A stretch of 64,000 bases of DNA from positions 1-64,000 of the forward strand of contig CACAYF010000003.1 of NCBI GenBank assembly GCA_902536655.1. The letters run 5' to 3'. This document shows positions 52,427 through 61,243 of this stretch, one piece after another. How positions within the stretch are numbered: position 1 is the stretch's first letter; each line of letters starts with the position of its first letter. The position numbers and the translations under genes were made by a program. Under the pieces are notes generated by a model, which was not told the origin of the DNA, searched no databases, and saw only the letters and a program-made list of their open reading frames with translations. The DNA comes from an uncultured Alphaproteobacteria bacterium. GTDB taxonomy: Bacteria; Pseudomonadota; Alphaproteobacteria; Methylaequorales; Methylaequoraceae.

Positions 52427-53325
52427 TGGCAAAGAATTTAAAAAAAAAAATTGAACTGTCAAATCTCTTGGAACAAGTTGAGACTAATTTTGATTCAAAA
52501 GAAATAATTTCTAAACTTGATAAATTACATTCTAAATCAAAAGCTCATGTTATTGGAATTACCGGAGCCCCCGGTGTTGGAAAATCTTCTTTGATTGATA
52601 AATTGGTAAAGTACATCAGAAAGAAGAATAAATCTGTTGGAATTATTGCTATTGATCCTTCATCAGAAAGGTCAGGTGGAGCTCTGTTGGGAGACAGAAC
52701 TAGACTAATGTTGAATCCCTCTGATAATAATGTATTTGTGAGATCTATGGCATCAAAAAGTTTTTTAGGGGGGATATCAGAACTTACTTATCCTTCAATG
52801 GTAGTAATGAGATCAATGTTTGATTTTCTAATTATTGAAACCGTTGGTGTTGGTCAATCGGAAACTTTTATTAAAAATCTCTCAGATTCAGTAATTTTAG
52901 GAGTACAACCAGGTAGCGGAGATTCAATACAGTTCATGAAATCTGGAATTTTCGAGATTCCCGATATTTTAGTTGTAACAAAATGCGATATTAAGAATTT
53001 ATCTGAAATTACATACTCTGATTTATCAGGAAGTAAAGCTTATTTCCAAAGTCAAAATGACTGGGAAATAAGAATTATTAAAACTTCATCTGCTCAAAAT
53101 ATTGGTTTTGATAATTTATTTGATGAGTTGAACTTGAGATGGAAGTGGTTAAATGACAATAAAAGATTAGATAAATTAAGAATAAATCAGGATATTAACT
53201 GGCTTTACAGTTGTATATCAAAAGATTTTGGGAACAAGGGACTTGAAAGAATAAAAAAGAATATTTCTTATAAAAACTCACCCTTTTCAAAGCTTAAAGA
53301 GTTAAAGAGTAAATTTAATTTTTAA
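52426..53325 (+). CDS. meaB: MeaB/ArgK-family GTPase, methylmalonyl-CoA mutase chaperone
   Basis: 299 residues: G1 loop GITGAPGVGKSSLID (about 44-58), VGIIAIDPSSERSGGALLGDRTRL, FVRSMASKSFLGGIS, DFLIIETVGVGQSE (G3 region), and the base-recognition motif VVTKCD (in place of NKxD). It lacks part of the N-terminal arm seen in longer homologues. MeaB guards B12 loading of methylmalonyl-CoA mutase; the mutase is not in the window. The end overlaps ygfZ (convergent) by 11 nt. Confidence 0.92.
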   Translation: MAKNLKKKIELSNLLEQVETNFDSKEIISKLDKLHSKSKAHVIGITGAPGVGKSSLIDKLVKYIRKKNKSVGIIAIDPSSERSGGALLGDRTRLMLNPSDNNVFVRSMASKSFLGGISELTYPSMVVMRSMFDFLIIETVGVGQSETFIKNLSDSVILGVQPGSGDSIQFMKSGIFEIPDILVVTKCDIKNLSEITYSDLSGSKAYFQSQNDWEIRIIKTSSAQNIGFDNLFDELNLRWKWLNDNKRLDKLRINQDINWLYSCISKDFGNKGLERIKKNISYKNSPFSKLKELKSKFNF

Positions 53326-54193
53326 TTACTTGATCGCAACTCCACCAAATTTCTTCTAACCTAATAGTTGAGTCGCCACTAATTAAATTTTTTTTAAAAA
53401 ATTCATTTATAGACTTTAAATTAATATAAGCTAAACCTTCTTTAAAATTATGACTCGTTATATATCCAACCACTTCCTCATTAAACTTAATTTCTTCACT
53501 AATCTTTTTTTTAAAGTTTATTTTAATTTTAAAAAGTTTTTTCTTTATAAGATTTCTGTATTTCATTCTCGCAGTAATTTCTTGTCCCATGTAGCAACCT
53601 TTTGTCCAAGAAATACCGTTTAACTCGTCAAACCTCATCTCAAGCAGAAGAGATTTATTTTCAATAATATCGTACTTAAAGTCAGGAATTGAATGTTTGA
53701 GTCTCAAATCGTTATATTTTGAATATGAGATTTTCTTAAGATTATATTCATCTAAATCAACTTTATTAGAATTTTCAAATATATAAATTCTTTTAAACAA
53801 ACTTTTGAATCTAGGGTCCTCAAAACAGAAATAATCATTCTTTAATTGTTTTAAATTTTCTTCGGAATCATTTGAGATTAGAAAAACACTTATGGTCCTT
53901 TCTTCTTCGATATAAACATCTGACCTTAATTTGTAAATTTCTAGTTTTCTTATGATATGATCTTTTTGATCTTCATTTAACTCCAATAACATAAATTCTT
54001 TATAAATCGATAAGAAGAAATCTACGATAAATTTTCCTTGAGGAGAGAGAATTGATGAATAAATTGAACTTTTTTTTTTTAAAATCTCTACATCGTTTGA
54101 TATGATTCCTTGAATAAAAGAGAATTTATCTCTACCAAAGATTTTGATTATTGATTTATTTTCAAGTTTGTGAAATTCTTTTTTGTTAAACAT
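53315..54193 (-). CDS. ygfZ: YgfZ/GcvT-like folate-dependent Fe-S protein
   Basis: 292 residues. N-terminal GcvT-like domain with RDKFSFIQGIISNDVEIL and SILSPQGKFIVDFFLS, and the family signature KGCYMGQEITARMKYR (K-G-C-Y-x-G-Q-E) containing the essential cysteine. Supports repair or assembly of certain Fe-S enzymes, such as MiaB, with tetrahydrofolate. Monocistronic here between meaB and the glycosyltransferase cluster. Confidence 0.93.
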   Translation of the reverse strand: MFNKKEFHKLENKSIIKIFGRDKFSFIQGIISNDVEILKKKSSIYSSILSPQGKFIVDFFLSIYKEFMLLELNEDQKDHIIRKLEIYKLRSDVYIEEERTISVFLISNDSEENLKQLKNDYFCFEDPRFKSLFKRIYIFENSNKVDLDEYNLKKISYSKYNDLRLKHSIPDFKYDIIENKSLLLEMRFDELNGISWTKGCYMGQEITARMKYRNLIKKKLFKIKINFKKKISEEIKFNEEVVGYITSHNFKEGLAYINLKSINEFFKKNLISGDSTIRLEEIWWSCDQVIKN

Positions 54194-54228
54194 TATACTA
54201 ATTTATTAAATTTTTATAATTTAACAAT

Positions 54229-55200
54229 ATGAATAAAACTAAAAATATACTCATTATATCATCAAATAGGTTGGGTGATTCAATTATGTCGTCTGGGCTT
54301 CATCAGTTCTTTAAAAAAGAAGCTACTAATAAAATTACATTAGTTTGTGGGAAAGTGCCATCAGAGTTGTTTAAGTATTGTGAAAATATAGATAATCTAA
54401 TTACTTTGAACAAAAGAAAATTTGCATATCACTGGTTTTTATTGTGGTTAAAATTTATTTTTATTAAATGGGAGTATATTATTGATTTAAGAGGTACGGG
54501 TATAAGTTTGTTTCTTTTTTCAAAATACAAATATATTTATAAAAAAAAAAATCAAACAAAGAAAAATCACAAAGTTGAAGAAATTACTAAATCTGTTACT
54601 GGCAAAATAATTAATCCGTCAATTAAAATTAATTCTATGTTAAATTTTAAAGATGATAATCTCAGAGAAATTCTAAAATTAAGAAAAAATCATAAATTAA
54701 TAATGATTGCTCCAACTGCAAATTGGATTGGTAAGATGTGGCCCTCTGAAAGGTTCTTAGAATTAGTATATATTTTACACAAACAACCCTATTTCAGAAA
54801 ATCTTTATTTTTGTTTGTTGGTCCAGCAAATGAGAAATATTTAGTGAGAAATATACTTGAAAAGAAAAAGAATTTTATTCTAGACTTATTTGGGAAATCT
54901 ACCCTAATTGAAATATTTAATATAATGAAACACTGTAATTTATTTATAGGAAATGACTCTGGATTAATGCATATGGCTGCCTTAGCAAATATTAAAACAT
55001 TTGGTCTTTTTGGACCAAGTGATAAATTTAAATACAAACCATGGGGAAAGGCAAATATTGTTATTTCAAGTACAAAGACCCCTCATGAATTGATGGGTTA
55101 TAAAGGGTTCGATTCTAAAAAATGTGGCTCATTGATGATGGATATAAAAACACAAAAAGTTTTCGAAAATGTTATGAAAAATTTAGTGAATGATAAATGA
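54229..55200 (+). CDS. glycosyltransferase family 9 (heptosyltransferase-like)
   Basis: 323 residues. The N-terminus NILIISSNRLGDSIMSSGLHQFF and C-terminal CNLFIGNDSGLMHMAALANIKTFGLFGPSDKFKYKPWG are the two GT9 hallmarks (nucleotide-sugar Asp-Ser-Gly segment). WPSERFLELV lies between. GT9 enzymes add heptose to LPS core. First gene of a five-gene surface-sugar operon with overlapping ends (4 nt with the next). Confidence 0.9.
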   Translation: MNKTKNILIISSNRLGDSIMSSGLHQFFKKEATNKITLVCGKVPSELFKYCENIDNLITLNKRKFAYHWFLLWLKFIFIKWEYIIDLRGTGISLFLFSKYKYIYKKKNQTKKNHKVEEITKSVTGKIINPSIKINSMLNFKDDNLREILKLRKNHKLIMIAPTANWIGKMWPSERFLELVYILHKQPYFRKSLFLFVGPANEKYLVRNILEKKKNFILDLFGKSTLIEIFNIMKHCNLFIGNDSGLMHMAALANIKTFGLFGPSDKFKYKPWGKANIVISSTKTPHELMGYKGFDSKKCGSLMMDIKTQKVFENVMKNLVNDK

Positions 55201-55949
55201 AAAGATTATCAGTTTTAATTGTGATTAATAATGAAGAAAAACAAATAGAAGAATGTTTGAAATCAGTTAAATTTGCCGATGAGATAGTTGTAATTTTAGA
55301 TAGATGTACAGACAACTCAGAAAAAATAGTAAAAAAATATACAAGAAAATTTTTCTGTGGAAAATGGAATATTGAGGGAGAAAGAAGAAATTTTGGTATT
55401 AGTAAATGCTCGGAGGAGTGGATTTTAGAAATCGACGCTGATGAAAGAGTGCCAAAAAAACTTTCAAAAGAAATTTTAGAAACAATCAATTCAACTGAAA
55501 GTGATTGGCACACAATCCCAGTGAAAAATTTTCTTGGTAAGAAAGAAATTGTCTATGGATGGGGGGCTTATTTTGGGAAATCTGCTTATTCTGGACTTTT
55601 TAAAAGAAACAAAAAAGTCTGGGGAAACCAGAGAGTGCACCCTAAAATAAAATTAGTAGGTAAAGAAGGAAAAAAACTTAAAAACAAACTTCATCATTTC
55701 TACTGTAAGAGTGTCTTTGATCTTTTCATAAAACTAGATTCTTATTCTTCTGCAAAAGCATTAGATCTTGTCAACTACAAAAAAAGTGAATCACTCAATA
55801 GAAATGTTAGAAGAATTTTTTCAAGATTTTGGAAATGTTTTTTTTTAAGAAAAGGCTACAAAGAAAAACACATTGGATTTCTAATAGCACTAGTTGCCTC
55901 TCTTTATCCGATATTTTCGTATCTTAAATATAAAGAGAAGAATGACTAG
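55197..55949 (+). CDS. glycosyltransferase family 2 (LPS core type)
   Basis: 250 residues beginning RLSVLIVINNEEKQIEECLKSVKFADEIVVILDRCTD, a GT2 GT-A fold start, with WILEIDADERVPKKLSKEI (the D-x-D metal site) and YSGLFKRNKKVWGNQRVHPK. Resembles WaaE/KdtX-type core glycosyltransferases, which act at the membrane on lipid A core. The C-terminal helix may be membrane-associated. Overlaps the next gene by 8 nt. Confidence 0.88.
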   Translation: MKRLSVLIVINNEEKQIEECLKSVKFADEIVVILDRCTDNSEKIVKKYTRKFFCGKWNIEGERRNFGISKCSEEWILEIDADERVPKKLSKEILETINSTESDWHTIPVKNFLGKKEIVYGWGAYFGKSAYSGLFKRNKKVWGNQRVHPKIKLVGKEGKKLKNKLHHFYCKSVFDLFIKLDSYSSAKALDLVNYKKSESLNRNVRRIFSRFWKCFFLRKGYKEKHIGFLIALVASLYPIFSYLKYKEKND

Positions 55950-56976
55950 GGTTTTATTTATAGATAATGGAGTTGAATTTGATTCATTAGTTTTAAGAAA
56001 AATGCCATTGGGTGGTGCAGAAGTAGCTTTTGTCTCGCTTGTAGAAAGTTTAGCTAAACTTGGATTAAAGGTTACTGTTTATAATAACTGTATTAACGAA
56101 GGTTTAATAAACGGTGTTAAATGGAAAAGAATTGGAAAAGAATTGGAATATGAAGATTTTGACGTTTTGGTGGTTAATAGAGGTGATAAATATCTTGATT
56201 TCAGAAAAGAATGTAAAAAAAGAATTTTTTGGATTCATAATCCTGCAAAATATCTTCTAAAATACAGATATTTGTCAAAATTATTTGTACATAAATTCAA
56301 AATTATTTTTTCAAGTATATATCATCTAAAATCTTATCCTTGGTGGGCTCCTGCTAAAGCAAGAATTGTAATACCTTATGGAATTGATGATTATCTTTTT
56401 CAAAAAAAAAGAACTAAAAATTTAAATAAAGACGTAATATTTACATCTAATCCTATGAGAGGTTTGGAATGGTTGTTAACTCAATGGGAAGAAAATATTT
56501 TTCCAAATTGTAAAAATGCTAAATTGAATGTTTATTCTGGTTTTGAAACTTATGGATCTTTTGGAAGAAAACACTCAAAAAAGATTAAAGAAATTCTTAT
56601 AAAAGCAAAATCATTAAAAAATAAAGGAATTGTTATTCATAAACCAATTGAAAGAAAAAAGCTTTTTAAAAAAATAGAATCATCAAGAGTATTTGTTTAT
56701 AAAGGTAGTGATGATGAAACATTCTGCATGGCAGTAGCAGAATCCCAAATGCTTGGTATTCCTGCTGTTGTTGGAAATTATGGATGTTTAAAGGAAAGAG
56801 TAATAAATAAAAAAACAGGTTTTGTATGTGAAGATGATAAAGATTTCTGTTTGAGTACAATAAATTTACTCAATAACGACAATTTATGGCAAAGAATGAA
56901 TATTGAGTCGCTAAAGCATAAAAGTTATTACAATTGGTCTCAAATTGCAAAAAAATGGTTAAAAGTTCTAAAATAA
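55942..56976 (+). CDS. glycosyltransferase (GT-B, family 4-like)
   Basis: 344 residues from the ATG at 55942 (MTRVLFIDNGVEFDSLVLRK); this start overlaps the previous stop by 8 nt and fits better than the frame opening at 55894. Has RKMPLGGAEVAFVSLVESLAKLGL, IPYGIDDYLF, FTSNPMRGLEWLL and the C-terminal DDETFCMAVAESQMLGIPAVVGNYGCLKERV with the E-x7-E pattern of GT4 enzymes. Probably adds a sugar to core oligosaccharide or O-antigen. Confidence 0.82.
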   Translation: MTRVLFIDNGVEFDSLVLRKMPLGGAEVAFVSLVESLAKLGLKVTVYNNCINEGLINGVKWKRIGKELEYEDFDVLVVNRGDKYLDFRKECKKRIFWIHNPAKYLLKYRYLSKLFVHKFKIIFSSIYHLKSYPWWAPAKARIVIPYGIDDYLFQKKRTKNLNKDVIFTSNPMRGLEWLLTQWEENIFPNCKNAKLNVYSGFETYGSFGRKHSKKIKEILIKAKSLKNKGIVIHKPIERKKLFKKIESSRVFVYKGSDDETFCMAVAESQMLGIPAVVGNYGCLKERVINKKTGFVCEDDKDFCLSTINLLNNDNLWQRMNIESLKHKSYYNWSQIAKKWLKVLK

Positions 56977-57995
56977 AAATATTAAATATAATTTCTGGTT
57001 CTAAATACGGAGGTGCCGAGCTATTTTTTGAGAGACTCGCTTTATCTTTTGAAAGATGTGACAAAATTGAGCAAAAAATAATAATACGAAACAATAGAAA
57101 TAGATCGAAAAAATTTGTAGATGGAATAAATGACATAGAAAAAATAAATTTTTTTCATAAATTAAACCCATTTTGTACATTTAAAATTGAAAAGATTATC
57201 AGGGAATACAAACCAAATATCCTTTTAAGTTGGATGAATAGGGCATCTAGTGTAATTCCTAACATAAAAATTAACAATGAAATAACTGTTGGCAGATTAG
57301 GGGGATATTATAAAATTAAAAATTACACAAAATGTGATTATTTAATTACAAATACTTCGGACTTGAAGAAATATGTAATATCCGAAGGATGGGATAAAAA
57401 TAAGGTTGAATTTATACCTAACTTTGTTTCTCAAAATAAAATAGATAAAACAAAATCAAAAATTAATAAAGATAGAATTATTCTTTGTATGGGCAGATTT
57501 CATCCTAATAAGGCTATAGATATTCTTATAAAGGCAATGCCTTTTTTGCCTAAATTCAGATTATTTATTGTTGGAGAGGGTGAATTGAAATCTCAATACG
57601 AAATTTTAATAAAAAAATTTGATTTAATGTCAAGAGTTAAAATTTTCGAATGGAGTGATAAAATATCAGAATTTTTAAATAAATGCTCTATTCTTGTATG
57701 CCCATCCAGACATGAGCCATTTGGAAATATTGTGATAGAAGGGTGGGCGCATAAAATACCAGTAATTGTTTCAGATGTTGGTGGTCCAGGTAGAATTGTA
57801 AAACATAAAACGACTGGAATTAAATTTGAAAAAGATAATACATTTGATTTGGTAAGTAAGATTAAGAATTTGAATTCAGATAAAAAATTAAAAAGAACAA
57901 TTGTTATGAATGCTTATAATGTTTACAAAAAAAGTTATTCTGAAGAAGTTATAGTTTCTAATTATTTAAGTTTTTTTAGGAGAATAATAAAATAA
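56955..57995 (+). CDS. glycosyltransferase family 4
   Basis: 346 residues from the ATG at 56955 (MVKSSKIKILNIISGSKYGG), overlapping the previous gene by 22 nt. Motifs: ISGSKYGGAELFFERLAL, LCMGRFHPNKAIDILIKAM, FIVGEGELKSQYEIL, and CPSRHEPFGNIVIEGWAHKIPVIVSDVGG, the E-x7-E donor-binding site. Cytoplasmic sugar transferase in surface-polysaccharide assembly. Its stop shares a base with the next start (TAATG). Confidence 0.88.
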   Translation: MVKSSKIKILNIISGSKYGGAELFFERLALSFERCDKIEQKIIIRNNRNRSKKFVDGINDIEKINFFHKLNPFCTFKIEKIIREYKPNILLSWMNRASSVIPNIKINNEITVGRLGGYYKIKNYTKCDYLITNTSDLKKYVISEGWDKNKVEFIPNFVSQNKIDKTKSKINKDRIILCMGRFHPNKAIDILIKAMPFLPKFRLFIVGEGELKSQYEILIKKFDLMSRVKIFEWSDKISEFLNKCSILVCPSRHEPFGNIVIEGWAHKIPVIVSDVGGPGRIVKHKTTGIKFEKDNTFDLVSKIKNLNSDKKLKRTIVMNAYNVYKKSYSEEVIVSNYLSFFRRIIK

Positions 57996-59737
57996 TGTGC
58001 GGAATAGCTGGTTTTTCATATATCAAACCTGATAAAAAAATTTCACAAAGATTTTTTAATACAGAAAAATATCTCTCTCATAGAGGTCCAGAAAACACAG
58101 GATTTTTTAAAAATCCACATTTGGATTTAATTCATACTAGATTGTCTATTGTAGACATAAAAGGAGGCAATCAGCCAATTCAAAATAAGAGATATGTTTT
58201 AGTGGCTAATGGTGAAATTTACAATGACCCTGAAATAAGAAAAAAAAATCGAACATATAAATTTGTCACAAATTCCGACTGTGAATCAATTTTGGCATTA
58301 TATGAACGCAACGGGATTGACGGATTAAAACTTTTAAGAGGCATGTACGCATTTATAATTTATGATAAAAAACGTGACGAAGTGATTATTGGTAGAGACG
58401 AATTTGGTATCAAGCCTCTTTATTACAGTTTGATGAAAAACGGAATTGCATTTTGTTCAGAAATTAAACCAATTGTTTCATTAAAAAAATCAATTCCTAA
58501 TCTTAATATTTGGAAATTATTTGAATACATGCAATTGCAATACTCTTCTGGAACTGAAACATTATATGAAGGAATTCAGAGAGTTGCACCTGGACAAATT
58601 CTTGTAATTAAAAGAGGTAAGATAATAAAAAGTTTTCTTAGTTCTTTTACTCAGAAAAAGAAAAGTATTAATGATACTGAATTAACTGCTTCTTTAGACA
58701 AAAGCCTGAGAGAATCTGTGTCAAGTCATCTTAGAAGTGATGTACCTTATTGTATTTTTTTCTCGGGTGGAATTGATTCAATGCTCCTTTTACATTATGT
58801 ACATCAACTGAAAAAAGAAAATGTTACTGCATATTCAATCTCTTTTGATGAAAATACTTCTAAAAGTTTAGAAAAAATAACTCAAACATATAATGTAGAT
58901 TTAGTAAAAGTAAAATTTTCTGAGGATGATTTTTGGAATTGGATTTTCTTAGCAGCTGAAAAAATAGATGAACCAGTTGCCGATTATGCAATTTTACCAA
59001 CTCTAAAACTAGCTTCAATCGCTTCAAAAAAATATAAAGTTGCTTTAACAGGGGAGGGAGGTGACGAACTGTTTGGAGGGTACGGACGTTATAAAAAAAG
59101 TCAAAGAGTATTGTTTGGGAAAAAAGATTATTTACCAAAAGGTGCATTTAATGATGTACTTGGTCGTAAAAAGTTTCAAAACTGGGAGTACGAGTTAAAA
59201 AATCTTAATAGTTTTTTTTTAAAGAACAACGTTACTAGACTACAAAGTTTTCAACTTTTTGACTACTATAATTGGTTACCTAATAATCTTCTTGTAAAAT
59301 TGGATAGATGCTTAATGACATTTTCAATGGAGGGAAGAACTCCATTTATAGATAAAAAATTGTTTAACAAACTTTTTTACATAAGTGATAAAGAGAAAAT
59401 TTATAATGGTGTAAGTAAATTTTACATAAGGAAATTTTTAAATTCAAATATACAAAATTATAATTTTTTTGAAAAAAAAAAAGGTTTTACAGTTCCAATA
59501 TATGAATGGATCCCAAAGAAAATCAATTTTTTACGGGAATTGTTATTGAAACAAGATTTTTTGAAAGAATATTTTTCAAAAGACGAGTTAGTAAAAATTT
59601 TCAATGCTATAAAAATAAATAAAAAATTTGTTAAACCTCTTTGGCATATAATATTCTTTACCTCTTGGTATCTTGTAAATATTAAGGGTATAAAGAAAAG
59701 AGGGAATTTTTTTGATATTCTAGCGGACTGTAATTAA
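57995..59737 (+). CDS. asparagine synthase-like glutamine amidotransferase
   Basis: 580 residues. N-terminal class II glutaminase domain with catalytic Cys2 (MCGIAGFSYI), LSHRGPENTG and NGEIYN; C-terminal synthetase domain with PP-loop FFSGGIDSMLLLHY, TGEGGDELFGGYGRYKK and MEGRTPFIDKKL. May be the cell's AsnB or, given its place at the end of a glycosyltransferase operon, an amidotransferase that modifies a sugar acid in LPS or capsule, as seen in other polysaccharide clusters. The sequence alone does not decide. Confidence 0.88.
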   Translation: MCGIAGFSYIKPDKKISQRFFNTEKYLSHRGPENTGFFKNPHLDLIHTRLSIVDIKGGNQPIQNKRYVLVANGEIYNDPEIRKKNRTYKFVTNSDCESILALYERNGIDGLKLLRGMYAFIIYDKKRDEVIIGRDEFGIKPLYYSLMKNGIAFCSEIKPIVSLKKSIPNLNIWKLFEYMQLQYSSGTETLYEGIQRVAPGQILVIKRGKIIKSFLSSFTQKKKSINDTELTASLDKSLRESVSSHLRSDVPYCIFFSGGIDSMLLLHYVHQLKKENVTAYSISFDENTSKSLEKITQTYNVDLVKVKFSEDDFWNWIFLAAEKIDEPVADYAILPTLKLASIASKKYKVALTGEGGDELFGGYGRYKKSQRVLFGKKDYLPKGAFNDVLGRKKFQNWEYELKNLNSFFLKNNVTRLQSFQLFDYYNWLPNNLLVKLDRCLMTFSMEGRTPFIDKKLFNKLFYISDKEKIYNGVSKFYIRKFLNSNIQNYNFFEKKKGFTVPIYEWIPKKINFLRELLLKQDFLKEYFSKDELVKIFNAIKINKKFVKPLWHIIFFTSWYLVNIKGIKKRGNFFDILADCN

Positions 59738-59760
59738 ACTATATAATAATAGGAGTGTCA

Positions 59761-61080
59761 TTGGATATAATTTTACAGGGTGGAAGTGTTGTCTTACCTA
59801 ATAATAAAATTGAAGAGTTGGACATTGGAATTTGTGATTCCAAAATTTGTGCTATAGGAAATTTAAGTAGAAGTTCATCTCAAAAGATTATCAATATAAA
59901 AAACCTGTTAGTTATGCCAGGTGCAATTGATACTCAAGTTCATTTTAGAGAACCTGGATTAACACACAAAGAAGATATTTTTCATGGTACAATGAGTGCT
60001 GTTTTAGGGGGTATAACTTCAATTTTTGAAATGCCAAATACCAAACCACCTACCACAAATCTTGAAGAACTTACTAATAAATTTAAAATTGCTAAAAAAA
60101 GTGGTTTTTGTAATTTCAGTTTTTTTATAGGAGCTACTAAAGAAAATATAGAGGAAATAAATGAATTAGAAAGTTTCCCAGGTTGTTGCGGTGTAAAGAT
60201 TTTTATGGGATCTTCTACAGGTGATCTATTAGTAGAAGATGATGAAAGCATAATTAAAATTTTAAAGTGCGCAAAAAAAACAGTTGCAGTTCATAGTGAA
60301 GATGAATATAGATTAAAACAAAGAAAAAAAGATTTCTTAAATAAAAAAATCCGAGTTTCAGATCATCCTTTTATAAGAGATGTTGAATCAGCTGTGATAA
60401 GTACTACTAGGCTTTTAAAAGCTGCAAGAACTTCAAAAAAAAAAATACATATCCTGCATTTATCAACCGCAAATGAAGTTGATTTGTTAAAATCCAATAA
60501 AGATATTGCTACATGCGAAGCAACACCCCAACATTTATTTTTCCATAGCCAAGAGTGTTATGAAAGGTTGGGCTCACTTGCACAAATGAACCCTCCCATA
60601 AGAGATAAAAGTCACTCAAAGGTTATTTGGCAAGGAGTCCAAACTGGCGTTATTGACGTAATTGGTTCAGATCATGCCCCACATACATTGGAAGAAAAAA
60701 GTAAAGAGTATCCCAACTCTCCATCTGGCATGCCAGGAGTTCAAACATTACTTCCAATAATGCTTGACTTTGTAAACAAAAATAAACTTTCAATTTTTGA
60801 TTTAGTTAGATTGCTATGCACCAATCCTTGTAATATATTCAAAGTTTTAAATAAAGGGAAAATTGATATCGGGTATGATGCAGATTTAACCATAATCGAT
60901 ATGAATAAAAAATTTAAAATTACAAATAATTGGATTCAAAGTAAATCAAAGTGGACGCCCTACGATAATGTAGTTGTAAAAGGTATGCCTATTTTCACAA
61001 TTGTGAATGGAAAGGTAGCTATGTCTGAAAATGAGGTTATTCCTGTCCCACAGGGACAAGAAATTAAATTTGATTATTAA
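59761..61080 (+). CDS. pyrC: dihydroorotase (multifunctional-type, PyrC)
   Basis: 439 residues from a TTG at 59761; AGGAG sits at 59751-59755, correctly spaced for it and too close for the in-frame GTG at 59755. Cyclic amidohydrolase motifs: MPGAIDTQVHFREPGLTHKEDI (metal His-x-His), GVKIFMGSSTG (carbamylated Lys position), ILHLSTANEVDLL and GSDHAPHTLEEK. Catalyses carbamoyl-aspartate to dihydroorotate; could instead be an allantoinase-like relative. Ends by overlapping the convergent small gene at 61064 by 17 nt. Confidence 0.9.
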   Translation: MDIILQGGSVVLPNNKIEELDIGICDSKICAIGNLSRSSSQKIINIKNLLVMPGAIDTQVHFREPGLTHKEDIFHGTMSAVLGGITSIFEMPNTKPPTTNLEELTNKFKIAKKSGFCNFSFFIGATKENIEEINELESFPGCCGVKIFMGSSTGDLLVEDDESIIKILKCAKKTVAVHSEDEYRLKQRKKDFLNKKIRVSDHPFIRDVESAVISTTRLLKAARTSKKKIHILHLSTANEVDLLKSNKDIATCEATPQHLFFHSQECYERLGSLAQMNPPIRDKSHSKVIWQGVQTGVIDVIGSDHAPHTLEEKSKEYPNSPSGMPGVQTLLPIMLDFVNKNKLSIFDLVRLLCTNPCNIFKVLNKGKIDIGYDADLTIIDMNKKFKITNNWIQSKSKWTPYDNVVVKGMPIFTIVNGKVAMSENEVIPVPQGQEIKFDY

Positions 61081-61243
61081 TTTCTTTAACAAAAATTATT
61101 GAAACACTTTGGCTCAGTATATTGTATTGATTAACAGTTTTTTTGATTGCAATTTGAATTGCTGTTTCAGAGTCCAATGCCTGGACAATTTCAAAGCTTT
61201 TTCCGTAAATAGGAATTTCCAACTCAATCTCAAACCATTTCAT
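61064..61243 (-). CDS. 59-residue protein coupled to the symporter gene
   Basis: ATG at 61243 overlaps the symporter stop as ATGA, a strong sign of translational coupling. TAA at 61064. The product (MKWFEIELEIPIYGKSFEIV then QALDSETAIQIAIKKTVNQY) has an alternating beta-alpha pattern, like a ribbon-helix-helix or small ferredoxin-like fold, and no membrane segment. I do not recognise the family. A regulatory or accessory role for the transporter is inferred from the overlap. Confidence 0.65.
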   Translation of the reverse strand: MKWFEIELEIPIYGKSFEIVQALDSETAIQIAIKKTVNQYNILSQSVSIIFVKEINNQI

